The notes below the pieces were generated by a model that saw only the letters and a list, made by a program, of their open reading frames with translations, did no database searches and had not been told where the DNA came from. Of a stretch of 64,000 bases of DNA, positions 1 to 7,913 are shown one piece after another. The position numbers and the translations under genes were made by a program. Each line of letters starts with the position of its first letter. Positions within the stretch are counted from its first letter, which is position 1. This stretch comes from Streptomyces sp. Je 1-369 (GTDB taxonomy: Bacteria; Actinomycetota; Actinomycetes; Streptomycetales; Streptomycetaceae): the NCBI RefSeq assembly GCF_026810505.1, contig NZ_CP101750.1, positions 6,870,515-6,934,514 on the forward strand. The letters are read 5' to 3'.

Positions 1-116
1 ATGTCGGGCGCCGCGAGGGTGGGCGTGGGGGCGGCGGCCGAGGGGGTGGCGGTGGCGAGCAGGCCGCCGATGGCCAGGGTGGCGGCACCGACGGCCGCAC
101 GTCTGAACAGGTTCAT
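1..116 (-). CDS. N-terminus of a secreted protein (truncated by window edge)
   Basis: Reverse-strand reading frame starting with ATG at 116 and running off the left end; only about 38 codons are visible. The N-terminus reads MNLFRRAAVGAATLAIGG, followed by an Ala/Leu-rich stretch and a TPSAAA-type signal peptidase I site. That is a classical Sec signal peptide: basic n-region, hydrophobic core, small residues before cleavage. A GGAG Shine-Dalgarno motif lies about 8 bases upstream of the ATG. The mature part is not in the window, so no function can be assigned. It lies downstream of, and in the same direction as, the ribose operon but has its own ribosome site and a hairpin before it, so it is probably a separate unit. 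Confidence 0.7.
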   Translation of the reverse strand, partial: MNLFRRAAVGAATLAIGGLLATATPSAAAPTPTLAAPD

Positions 117-294
117 GTGTGGGGCTCCGTATTCCGAACAGCGTGAGGGACGGAACGTGCGAGGCGCCCTGCGACGCGGGTGCCGCGGGGCGCCTTTTGG
201 AGCTGAGCGTGCTGTGCGTGCTGTGCGTTGCCTGATGTTGAGGGGCGGACGACCGACGGTCAAGGGCGGAAACCGGTCACATGACGGTCAGCCA

Positions 295-311
295 CGTCCG
301 TATACCGGACG
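295..311 (-). terminator. Hairpin after rbsD
   Basis: Perfect 6-bp inverted repeat CGTCCG/CGGACG around a 5-base loop, 33 bases past the rbsD stop codon. There is no clear U-tract, as is common for actinomycete terminators. It is the likely end of the ribose operon transcript, judged from position and symmetry only. Confidence 0.45.
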
Positions 312-343
312 ACTCTCCGGCGGCGCGGCTCCGTCGACAGCCG

Positions 344-733
344 TCAGAAGAAGACGCCGCACCTCAGCAGCACGTTCGCGTACGGCCGCGCCTCACCGGT
401 CCTGACCACCAGACGGGCGCCCGCCGAGAGCCCCTTGAGCTCCTCGTGCGGGACGAGGGCGAGGGACGGGAGGCTCTCGCGCAGGAGTCGAGCGGTCGGC
501 GCATTCGCCTCGCGTACTTCCAGCGCCGCCGTCCCGCCCTCCACCACCAGCTCGTCGAGGAGCCCGTCGAGTACCTCCGCGAAGGACGGGACCCCGGCGC
601 GGAACGCCAGGTCCACCACGCGCGGGCCCGCCGGGACCGGCATGCCCGCGTCGCAGACGAGCACGGTGTCACCATGGCCCAACTCGGCCAGCGCGCCCGC
701 GAGATGACGGTTCAGGATGCCCGACCTCTTCAC
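344..733 (-). CDS. rbsD: D-ribose pyranase RbsD
   Basis: 129-aa protein beginning MKRSGILNRHLAGALAELGHG, the hallmark N-terminus of RbsD, with the catalytic His of the NRHL region and the DAGMPVP motif. RbsD interconverts the beta-pyran and beta-furan forms of ribose so that the kinase receives its substrate. It acts in the cytoplasm, typically as an oligomer. The GTG start at 733 overlaps the rbsK stop by four bases (GTGA), so translation is coupled. Length fits the family (about 130-140 aa). The C-terminus PYANVLLRCGVFF matches the conserved 'Y.N..L..GV.F' end of the family. Last gene of the ribose operon. Confidence 0.93.
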   Translation of the reverse strand: MKRSGILNRHLAGALAELGHGDTVLVCDAGMPVPAGPRVVDLAFRAGVPSFAEVLDGLLDELVVEGGTAALEVREANAPTARLLRESLPSLALVPHEELKGLSAGARLVVRTGEARPYANVLLRCGVFF

Positions 734-1665
734 CGGGACGGGCCCTCCTCCTCCGGAACGGCCTCGGCGAGCTCCGCCGCGGTCGGGTAGGAGTCCTGCG
801 CGCCCTTGCGGGTGACCGCGGCCGAACCCACCCGCACCGCGTACGCGGCCGCCGTCGGCAGGTCCTCGCCGAGGCCGAGACGCCAGCCGAGCGCGGCGGT
901 GAAGGCGTCGCCCGCGCCGGTCGTGTCCACCGCGTCGACCTTCGGGCTCGGGACCCGTACGGCGCTCTCCGCCGAGCCCTCCGCAGTGAGCGCACCCTCG
1001 GCGCCCAGCGTGATCACGACCGAGCGCGGGCCAAGGGCGAGCAGCCCGCGCGCCCACTCCTCGGGGGAGTCACCCGCGTCGTCGCCGAGGATGACGCGGG
1101 CCTCGTGCTCGTTCACCACCAGCGGGTCGCACGCCGCGAGGACCTCGTCGGGCAGCGGGGCGGGCGGCGACGGGTTGAGGACGAAACGGGAGCCGGGGCG
1201 CAGGGTGCGTACCACCTCGGCGACCGTCTCCAGCGGGATCTCCAGCTGGCTGGAGACCACCCGCGACGCGGCGAGGAGGCTGCCCGCCGCGCGGATGTCC
1301 TCGGGGGTGAGGCGCCCGTTGGCGCCGGGGGAGACCACGATGCTGTTGTCGCCCGACGGGTCGACCGTGATCAGCGCGACACCGGTGGGCGCGCCGCCCA
1401 CCAGGACGCCGACGGTGTCCACGCCTGCCGCCCGCTGCGCGTCCAGCAGAAGCCTGCCGTGGGCGTCGTCGCCGACCCGGGCGAGCAGCGCGGTGCGGGC
1501 GCCGAGGCGGGCCGCGGCGACCGCCTGGTTGCCGCCCTTGCCGCCGGGGTGGACGGCCAGGTCGGAACCGAGGACCGTCTCGCCGGGCGCGGGGCGGCGC
1601 TCCACGCCGACCACCAGATCGGCGTTGGCGGAGCCCACGACCAGCAGCTCGTAGTCGTCGTTCAT
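730..1665 (-). CDS. rbsK: Ribokinase RbsK
   Basis: 311-aa PfkB-family sugar kinase that phosphorylates ribose to ribose-5-phosphate with ATP. Signature 1 (GGKGGNQAVAAARLGA) lies near residues 41-56 and signature 2 (DTTGAGDAFTAALGWRLG), with the catalytic Asp of the GAGD anion hole, near residue 245. The N-terminus ELLVVGSANADLVV carries the substrate-binding Asn-Asp pair of ribokinases. Start is ATG with an AGGAA ribosome site. It lies 84 bp downstream of the transporter fusion gene and overlaps rbsD by four bases, so it belongs to the lacI-rbsACBKD unit. Length is typical (about 305-310 aa). Confidence 0.95.
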   Translation of the reverse strand: MNDDYELLVVGSANADLVVGVERRPAPGETVLGSDLAVHPGGKGGNQAVAAARLGARTALLARVGDDAHGRLLLDAQRAAGVDTVGVLVGGAPTGVALITVDPSGDNSIVVSPGANGRLTPEDIRAAGSLLAASRVVSSQLEIPLETVAEVVRTLRPGSRFVLNPSPPAPLPDEVLAACDPLVVNEHEARVILGDDAGDSPEEWARGLLALGPRSVVITLGAEGALTAEGSAESAVRVPSPKVDAVDTTGAGDAFTAALGWRLGLGEDLPTAAAYAVRVGSAAVTRKGAQDSYPTAAELAEAVPEEEGPSR

Positions 1666-1749
1666 GGGTGCTTGTTCCTGCTTTCGTACGATGAGGTGCC
1701 GATGTGACGGTACTCGGATTGTCGCCGGTCGTTGGTCAGCGGCCGTCCG

Positions 1750-3696
1750 TCAGGAGAAGTCCTTCACGTTCTTCGACGTGACGACCTTCACCGGCACCTT
1801 CACCGTCCCCTGGACCTTCTTGCCCTGCGAGGCCCGCACCGCGTTGCGCACGGCGATCTTCCCGAGCTCCCTGGGCTGCTGCGCCACGGACGCGTACAGC
1901 GTGCCCGCCTCGACCGCCTTCAGCCCGTCCGGGGTGCCGTCGAAGCCGACGACGGGGACGGACTTGCCCGCCTTGTCGCCGAGTGCCTTGACCGCGCCGA
2001 GCGCCATCTCGTCGTTCTCGGCGAAGACGCCGGTCACGCCCTTGTTGGACTGCATGAGGTTCGTCATGACGTCCAGGCCCTTCGTGCGGTCGAAGTCCGC
2101 GGGCTGCTCGGCGACGACGTCGATGCCCGGGTACGCCTTGATGCCCTCGGCGAAGCCCTGGCCGCGCTCGCGACTGGCGGAGGTGCCGGGCGTGCCCTGG
2201 AGGACGACGACCTTGCCCTTGCCGCCCAGCTTCTCGGCGAGCGTCTTCGCCGCCAGCCTGCCGCCCGCGACGTTGTCGGAGGCGACGAGCGCCGCGGTCT
2301 CCGCCTTGTTCACGCCCCGGTCGGCCGCGACCACCGGGATGTCCTGCTTGTTGGCGCCCCGCACGGCGGGTCCCGCCGCGTCGGAGTCCACCGGGTTGAG
2401 GATGATCGACTCCACGCCCTCGCCGGTGAAGTTCTGCAGCTGGTTGGTCTGCTGCGACGCGTCGTTCTGCGCGTCGGTGACCGTCAGGTCGACGCCCGCC
2501 TTGTCGGCCTCGGCCTGCGCGCCCTCCTTCATCTGCACGAAGAAGGGGTTGTTGAGGGTGGAGAGCGACATGCCGATCTTCGTGCTCGTGCCGGACGAGC
2601 CCGAGTTGAAGAACGAGACGGCGCCGACGACGGCGGCCACGACCACGGCGGCGACCGCGTACTTCACCGCCTGCGGCCCCTTTCCTCGTATCCCTCCCGA
2701 GGCACCCGACGACGCTCCCGGCGTCGCCCCGGCCCGCCGCCGCAGCGTGTCCAGGAGGACCGCGAGCGCGATGACGACGCCGATGACGACCTGCTGCCAG
2801 AACGCGGAGACGGAGAGGAGGTTGAGGCCGTTGCGCAGCACGGCGAGGATCAGCGCGCCGATGAGCGTGCCGGACGCCTTGCCGACGCCGCCCGCGAGGC
2901 TGGCGCCGCCGATGACGACCGCGGCGATGGCGTCGAGCTCGTAGCCCTGCGCGGCCTGCGGCTGCGCGGAGACGAGGCGGGACGCGAGCACGACGCCCGC
3001 GACGGCCGCGAAGAGGCCGGAGAGCGCGTAGATGACGAGCTTCTGCCGCTTGACGCGCAGCCCGGAGAGGCGGGCGGCCTCTTCGTTGCCGCCGATCGCG
3101 TACATGGAGCGGCCGATGAACGTACGTCCGAGGACCAGCGCCGTGACCAGGCCCATCGCGACCATCACGATCACCGGGACCGGCAGCCGGCCGCCGATGG
3201 TGTCACCGAGGTGCGAGACGGAGTCGGGGAACGCGATCGGGCTGCCCTGCGAGATCACCAGGGAGAGGCCGCGGGCCACCGACAGCATCGCGAGCGTCGC
3301 GATGAACGGCGGGAGCTTCCCGTACGAGACGAGCAGGCCGTTGACGAATCCGCAGGCCATGCCGGTGGCGACGGCGAGAACGACCGCCAGCCACACCGGG
3401 AGGCCCTGTGAGGTCGCGGTCCAGGCGAGGACGGTGGCCGACAGCGCGGCCACCGAGCCTACCGACAGGTCGATGCCCGCCGAGACGATGACGAAGGTGA
3501 CACCGAACGCGAGGATCGCGGTGACCGCGGCCTGCACGCCTACGTTGAGCAGATTCTGCGTGGTGAGGAAGTCGCCGGAGAGCAGCGACATCGCCACGAG
3601 GAGGACGATCAGGGCGCTCAGCGCGCCGTTGTCGAGCAGGACGCGGCGGAGCGAGGCCGTGCCACCCGCGTCGCGCTTCAGGGTTTCAGTGGCCAC
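1750..3696 (-). CDS. Ribose ABC transporter: permease RbsC fused to binding protein RbsB
   Basis: 648-aa single-chain fusion. Residues about 15-330 form an RbsC-type permease of the BPD_transp_2 family, with many hydrophobic helices and the motif SAGIDLSVGSV near the start. A Gly/Ser/Ala linker and one more membrane helix (YAVAAVVVAAVVGAVSFF) follow. Residues about 370-648 form a periplasmic-binding-protein type 1 domain of RbsB type (KIGMSLSTLNNPFFVQMKEG, ILNPVDSDA, DRGVNKAE, VFAENDEMALGA, VVGFDGTPDG). The binding domain is therefore tethered to the membrane outside the cell instead of being a separate lipoprotein. The GTG start at 3696 follows a GGAGGG site and overlaps the rbsA end by 11 bases. 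Longer upstream extensions are out-of-frame rbsA sequence. The permease-binding-protein fusion is known in actinomycetes. Confidence 0.92.
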   Translation of the reverse strand: MATETLKRDAGGTASLRRVLLDNGALSALIVLLVAMSLLSGDFLTTQNLLNVGVQAAVTAILAFGVTFVIVSAGIDLSVGSVAALSATVLAWTATSQGLPVWLAVVLAVATGMACGFVNGLLVSYGKLPPFIATLAMLSVARGLSLVISQGSPIAFPDSVSHLGDTIGGRLPVPVIVMVAMGLVTALVLGRTFIGRSMYAIGGNEEAARLSGLRVKRQKLVIYALSGLFAAVAGVVLASRLVSAQPQAAQGYELDAIAAVVIGGASLAGGVGKASGTLIGALILAVLRNGLNLLSVSAFWQQVVIGVVIALAVLLDTLRRRAGATPGASSGASGGIRGKGPQAVKYAVAAVVVAAVVGAVSFFNSGSSGTSTKIGMSLSTLNNPFFVQMKEGAQAEADKAGVDLTVTDAQNDASQQTNQLQNFTGEGVESIILNPVDSDAAGPAVRGANKQDIPVVAADRGVNKAETAALVASDNVAGGRLAAKTLAEKLGGKGKVVVLQGTPGTSASRERGQGFAEGIKAYPGIDVVAEQPADFDRTKGLDVMTNLMQSNKGVTGVFAENDEMALGAVKALGDKAGKSVPVVGFDGTPDGLKAVEAGTLYASVAQQPRELGKIAVRNAVRASQGKKVQGTVKVPVKVVTSKNVKDFS

Positions 3697-5302
3697 GGGA
3701 GCCCTCCGCCTCTTCCTTGTTCCGTACCGCTTCGTCGTTCTGTTCTGTCTCGTCGTTCTGTACTGCTGCTTCGTGTTGTGTCGCCGCGGTGCTGACGGCG
3801 AGTGCCATGACGGCGTCCTGCGTGGCCTCTTCGGCCGTGAGTTCACCGGCGATCCGGCCCTGCGCCATGACGAGGACCCGGTCGCTCATGCCGAGCACCT
3901 CGGGCAGGTCGCTGGAGATCATCAGGACCGCGTGCCCGGAGGCCGTCAGCTCGTTGATGAGCTGGTAGATCTCGACCTTCGCGCCCACGTCGATGCCGCG
4001 CGTCGGCTCGTCGAGGATGAGGACCCGGATGTCGGCGAGCAGCCACTTGCCGATGACGACCTTCTGCTGGTTGCCGCCGGACAGCGTGCGGACGTGCTGG
4101 CCGAGCCCGGCCATGCGCACGCCCAGCTGCTCGGCGATCCGCGCGGCCGCCCGCTCCTGGCCCTTGAGGTCCACGAGCCCGGCGCGCGTCGCCGAACGCA
4201 GCGTCACCAGGCCGAGGTTCTCCCGCACGGAGGCGTCGAGGACGAGCCCCTGCCCCTTGCGGTCCTCGGGGACCAGGCCGATGCCCGCGACCATCGCCGC
4301 GTTCACGTCGTGCCGGGGCAGCCGCTCGCCGCGTACGTCGACGGAGCCGCCGTCGTACGGATCGGCGCCGAAGACCGCGCGCGCCACCTCGGTGCGGCCC
4401 GCGCCGACGAGACCCGCGAGGCCGACGACCTCGCCGGCCCGCACCTCGAAGCTGACGTCGTGGAAGACGCCGTCGCGGGTCAGGCCGTCCACGCGGAGCA
4501 ACGGCGGCCGGGTCCCAGACTCGGAGTCGGAGTCGGTGTCGGTGTCGGGGCGTTCGCGCGGGTACTGCTGCTCGATGTTGCGGCCCACCATGAGGCGTAC
4601 GAGCTCGTCCTCGTCGGTCGACGCGGGCACCTGGTCGACGCTGCGGCCGTCGCGCAGGACGGTGACGCGGTCACCGAGGGCGGCGATCTCCTCCAGGTGG
4701 TGGGTGATGAAGACGATGCCGACGCCGTCCTCGCGCAGGGAGCGCACGATGGCGAAGAGCTTGTCGACCTCATCGGAGGTGAGGACGGCGGTCGGCTCGT
4801 CCATGATGAGCACCCGCGCGTCCAGGCTCAGCGCCTTGGCGATCTCGACCATCTGGAGCCGGGCGATGCCCAGTTCGCGCACCTTGGCGCGCGGCGAGAC
4901 GCTGACGCCGACCCGCTGGAGCAGCTCCTCCGCGTCGGCCTCCATCTTCTTCCGGTCGACCAGGCCGAAGCGGCGCGGCTGCCGTCCCAGGAAGATGTTC
5001 TCGGCGACGGTCAGGTCGGGAACGAGGTTGAACTCCTGGTAGATCGTGGCGATGCCGAGCCGCTCGGCGTCCTGCGCGCCGTTGATGCGGACCTCGCGCC
5101 CCTCGGCGAAGATCCGCCCGCTGTCGGGGCGGTAGGCGCCGGAGAGCATCTTGATGAGGGTGCTCTTGCCCGCGCCGTTCTCGCCGAGCAGGACGTGCAC
5201 CTCGCCGCGGCGCAGGTCGAAGTCGACGGAGTCGAGCGCGACGACGCCGGGGAACGTCTTGCGTATCGACTCGATGCGCAGCAACTCGTCCTGGTCGCTC
5301 AC
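3686..5302 (-). CDS. rbsA: Ribose ABC transporter ATP-binding protein RbsA
   Basis: 538-aa double ATPase of the CUT2 class, energising uptake through RbsCB. Domain 1 has Walker A GENGAGKST, a divergent signature region LGIARLQMVEIAKAL and Walker B VLIMDEPTA. Domain 2 has a degenerate Walker A (GLVGAGRTEVARAVFG), signature LSGGNQQKV and Walker B VLILDEPTRGIDVGAK. Asymmetric ATP sites like this are normal for the family. The domains are joined by an acidic Asp/Thr/Ser repeat linker (DTDTDSDSES). GTG start at 5302 after AAGGAG, overlapping the lacI stop by four bases. Length is slightly over the usual 500 because of the linker. Confidence 0.95.
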   Translation of the reverse strand: MSDQDELLRIESIRKTFPGVVALDSVDFDLRRGEVHVLLGENGAGKSTLIKMLSGAYRPDSGRIFAEGREVRINGAQDAERLGIATIYQEFNLVPDLTVAENIFLGRQPRRFGLVDRKKMEADAEELLQRVGVSVSPRAKVRELGIARLQMVEIAKALSLDARVLIMDEPTAVLTSDEVDKLFAIVRSLREDGVGIVFITHHLEEIAALGDRVTVLRDGRSVDQVPASTDEDELVRLMVGRNIEQQYPRERPDTDTDSDSESGTRPPLLRVDGLTRDGVFHDVSFEVRAGEVVGLAGLVGAGRTEVARAVFGADPYDGGSVDVRGERLPRHDVNAAMVAGIGLVPEDRKGQGLVLDASVRENLGLVTLRSATRAGLVDLKGQERAAARIAEQLGVRMAGLGQHVRTLSGGNQQKVVIGKWLLADIRVLILDEPTRGIDVGAKVEIYQLINELTASGHAVLMISSDLPEVLGMSDRVLVMAQGRIAGELTAEEATQDAVMALAVSTAATQHEAAVQNDETEQNDEAVRNKEEAEGSRGH

Positions 5303-6369
5303 GGATTGCTCCTTCGTGCGGGGGTGTTCTCGCCGCGGTCGCCGGGGGCGTCTCCGCGACCTGCGATGTCCTCGCCGCAGGAACGGCGGACGACGAGACG
5401 GGCGGGCAGGGTCACGGACCGCGGGCTCCTGCCCTCGATCCGGTCGATCAGCGCGTGCACGGCGGCCCGGCCGAGGTCGGCGGTCGGCTGGGCGATCGCG
5501 GTGATCGGCGGATCGGTGTGCACGAACCACGGGATGTCGTCGAACGCGGCGAGCCCGATGTCGTCCGGGACGCGCAGGCCGTGGGCGCGGAGGGCGTCGA
5601 GGGCGCCGAGGGCCATCAGGTTGTCGGCGGCGAAGACGACCTCGGGCGGCTCGGGCAGGGCGAGGAAGCGTTCGGTGGCGCGGCGGCCGCTGTCCGCCTG
5701 GAAGTCGCCCTGGCCGATGTAGGCGTCGGGCAGCGCGATGCCGTGCTCGCGCAGCGCCTCGCGGAAGGCCTCGACGCGCTCGCTGCCGGTGGTGGTGGCC
5801 GCCGGGCCCGCGATGATGGCGAGCCTGCGGTGACCGAGTCCGTGCAGGTGGGCGACGAGGTCACGGACGGCCTGCCGCCCGTCGGAGCGGACGACGGGGA
5901 CGTCCACGCCGGGGATCCACCGGTCCACGAAGACCATCGGGGTGCCGGCGCGCACGGCGTCGAGCATCAGCGGGGAGCCGCCGTCGGTGGGGGAGACGAG
6001 CAGCCCGTCGATCCGCCGGTCGAGCAGGGTCCGTACGTGGTGGTCCTGGAGCTCGGGGCGTTCGTCGGCGTTGCCGATGATCACGCTGTAGCCGAGGGCG
6101 CGGGCGGCCTCCTCGACGGACCGGGCCAGCTCCGTGAAGTACGGGTTCAGGACGTCGCTGATGACCAGGCCGAGGGTGCGGGTCTGGTCGGTGCGCAGGG
6201 ACCGGGCGACGGCGTTGGGCCGGTAACCGAGCGCCTCGACGGCGGCGAGGACCCGGGTGCGGGACGCGGGGCTGACGGAAGGGTGGCCGTTCAGCACGCG
6301 CGACACGGTGGCGACGGACACGCCGGCCTCGGCCGCGACGTCCTTGATGCCCACCGAGCTCGGACTCAT
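5299..6369 (-). CDS. LacI-family repressor of the ribose operon
   Basis: 356-aa regulator. The N-terminal helix-turn-helix (IKDVAAEAGVSVATVSRVLN, residues about 8-27) and hinge helix (PNAVARSLRT) bind the operator. The rest is a PBP-like sugar-sensing domain (LGLVISDVLNPYFTELARS, VFAADNLMALGALDALR, GLAAFDDIPW, TAIAQP). As first gene of the operon it probably represses its own transcription and that of rbsACBKD, with release by ribose or a related sugar; the effector is inferred from context. ATG at 6369 with a strong AAGGAGG site. Two palindromic operator-like sites lie just upstream. Its stop overlaps the rbsA start (GTGA). Confidence 0.9.
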   Translation of the reverse strand: MSPSSVGIKDVAAEAGVSVATVSRVLNGHPSVSPASRTRVLAAVEALGYRPNAVARSLRTDQTRTLGLVISDVLNPYFTELARSVEEAARALGYSVIIGNADERPELQDHHVRTLLDRRIDGLLVSPTDGGSPLMLDAVRAGTPMVFVDRWIPGVDVPVVRSDGRQAVRDLVAHLHGLGHRRLAIIAGPAATTTGSERVEAFREALREHGIALPDAYIGQGDFQADSGRRATERFLALPEPPEVVFAADNLMALGALDALRAHGLRVPDDIGLAAFDDIPWFVHTDPPITAIAQPTADLGRAAVHALIDRIEGRSPRSVTLPARLVVRRSCGEDIAGRGDAPGDRGENTPARRSNP

Positions 6370-6386
6370 CGTCGGTCCACCTCCTT

Positions 6387-6424
6387 GTGGAATCGATTAC
6401 ACGGAGGATTGGAAACGATTACAC
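6387..6424 (-). promoter_or_regulatory. Twin LacI-type operators upstream of lacI
   Basis: Two 16-bp near-palindromes centred on CG: GTGGAATCGATTACAC (6387-6402) and TTGGAAACGATTACAC (6409-6424). Both match the LacI/GalR operator pattern of A/T-rich half-sites around a central CpG. Their centres are 22 bp apart, about two helical turns, so two dimers could sit on the same face of the DNA. The proximal site ends about 18 bp before the lacI ATG, next to the ribosome site. No clear -10/-35 pair was identified. Confidence 0.7.
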
Positions 6425-6563
6425 GGGGGCGTGACAAGGGGTGGGCGGGGCGGGATGGGCGAGTGAGATCCGATCGTGATGATCGGGGGTTCGGGTGTCG
6501 GCTCGGGTGTCTCGACTCGGGGTGTGCCGGCTCGGGTGTGCCGTCCGGTGGCGGGAGGCCGGG

Positions 6564-7862
6564 TCAGTCCTGCCGGAACGGGACCGTCAGCCAAGGGCTG
6601 TCCGGGTCCGTGGTCAGGGCGCGGTGCGCGCGGAGTACGTCCGTGTACCAGGAGCCGAACGACTCCTCGTCGAAGTGCAGGCAGCGGCCCAGGACGTAGC
6701 CCGCGGAGAACGTCTCCCAGGAGGTGTACGAGGAGCGGGCGGCCTCGGAGGCACGTTCCAGGGACTTGATCATTTCCGCGTGCGTGGCGTACCGCGCGCC
6801 CCTGCCCCAGCGGGCCATCTTCGAGGCGCGCCCGATGTCCCACGCCGCGACCGTGCCCACGTGGCCGTCGGGCGGCAGGAGTTCGTCCGCGCGGAACCGC
6901 GCCTCGTAGCGGAGCACCTTGCCGACCAGGCCCCGCAGATGCGCCACGAACTGGTCGAGTTCGGGGTCCTCGCCGGGCCGGTGCGGCTCGCCGGGGCCGC
7001 CGGACTCCACCACGCGGTGCCGGAGCGCCGCCTCGACCTGGTCGCGCCAGAGCTCCGGGTCGACCCGGGGGCCGTGCCGCCGGGCCAGTACGGTGCGGGC
7101 GTCGAGGACGAAGTCCCAGTACCAGGGGCTGACGTCACCAGTGAGCAGCCGCTCCTGGAGGGACAGCCAGTCGTCGCGGTCGTGCACGCCCCACCACTCC
7201 TCCAGGCGGCCGGTCTCGTTGTGGTGTCCCGCGCCGTGCCAGTCGACGGTGTTCCAGGCGTCACCGTTGGTGAAGCACAGGTGTGCCCCGCACGCCAGGC
7301 CGTGCAGGAGCGGGCTGCCGGGCTCGGGTGCGCCCGTGCGCCGGGTGTCGATGCGGTTCCCGAGGCTGTCGGCGCGGTGGTACGTGTCGTGCAGCTCCGA
7401 CCAGACCTCACGCTCGTCGTCGGTGGTCAGGTAGAACTGCTGGCACGGCGTGGCCGCGTTCACCACGAGCAGGTCGACGTCGTCGGGGCAGCCGTGGGCG
7501 AGCGAGTCCAGCGTGACGTACTCGTAGACGACGGCGGGGTGCGGGCGGGGCAGCACGCCCGCCGTGTAGACCTGCGCGACCTTCCTGCCGTCCGGCAGGT
7601 CGACGGTGAGCAACTCGCTCTCGGTGTCCCCGCGTTGCGTCCCGGTGACCGACACCGGGCGGTACAGGCCCTCGACGGCTATCGCCCGCAGATAGCCGTA
7701 CGCGTCGTCCGCCTGGCACAGCTCGTACAGGTGCTCCTCCAGGTCGGCGGGCGCCTGCCAGGGGCTGCCGTCCTCGGGGGCCGGGAAGTCGGGGAAGACC
7801 TCGTCGTGGAGCTCGGCGTCGAGGGTGTACGCGCTGTCGGGGGCGGCGTGGTCGTCGTGCAT
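6564..7862 (-). CDS. DUF1266 domain protein
   Basis: 432-aa cytoplasmic protein without signal peptide or membrane segments. The C-terminal about 190 residues match the DUF1266 pattern: WDIGRASKMARWGRGA followed by a Tyr/Thr/His segment, SSYTSWETFSAGYVLGR and a closing W-rich strand. The function of DUF1266 is unknown. The N-terminal half is rich in Asp, Trp and His and has no recognised domain. ATG start at 7862; the upstream P450 gene ends 51 bp before it on the same strand, so the two could be co-transcribed. On the other side it ends before the lacI promoter region. Confidence 0.7.
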   Translation of the reverse strand: MHDDHAAPDSAYTLDAELHDEVFPDFPAPEDGSPWQAPADLEEHLYELCQADDAYGYLRAIAVEGLYRPVSVTGTQRGDTESELLTVDLPDGRKVAQVYTAGVLPRPHPAVVYEYVTLDSLAHGCPDDVDLLVVNAATPCQQFYLTTDDEREVWSELHDTYHRADSLGNRIDTRRTGAPEPGSPLLHGLACGAHLCFTNGDAWNTVDWHGAGHHNETGRLEEWWGVHDRDDWLSLQERLLTGDVSPWYWDFVLDARTVLARRHGPRVDPELWRDQVEAALRHRVVESGGPGEPHRPGEDPELDQFVAHLRGLVGKVLRYEARFRADELLPPDGHVGTVAAWDIGRASKMARWGRGARYATHAEMIKSLERASEAARSSYTSWETFSAGYVLGRCLHFDEESFGSWYTDVLRAHRALTTDPDSPWLTVPFRQD

Positions 7863-7913
7863 GGGTCTTGTTTCTCCGCTCGGGCGCTGCGCTGGTTCTC
7901 GCGATCTCGCACC

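Noticed and set aside
1..405. Forward open frame at the left end.
   Set aside because: It is antisense to a clear signal-peptide gene and has no recognisable protein features.
1732..3411. Long forward open frames antisense to the ribose transporter.
   Set aside because: High-GC shadow frames; the reverse strand encodes an unambiguous permease-binding-protein fusion.
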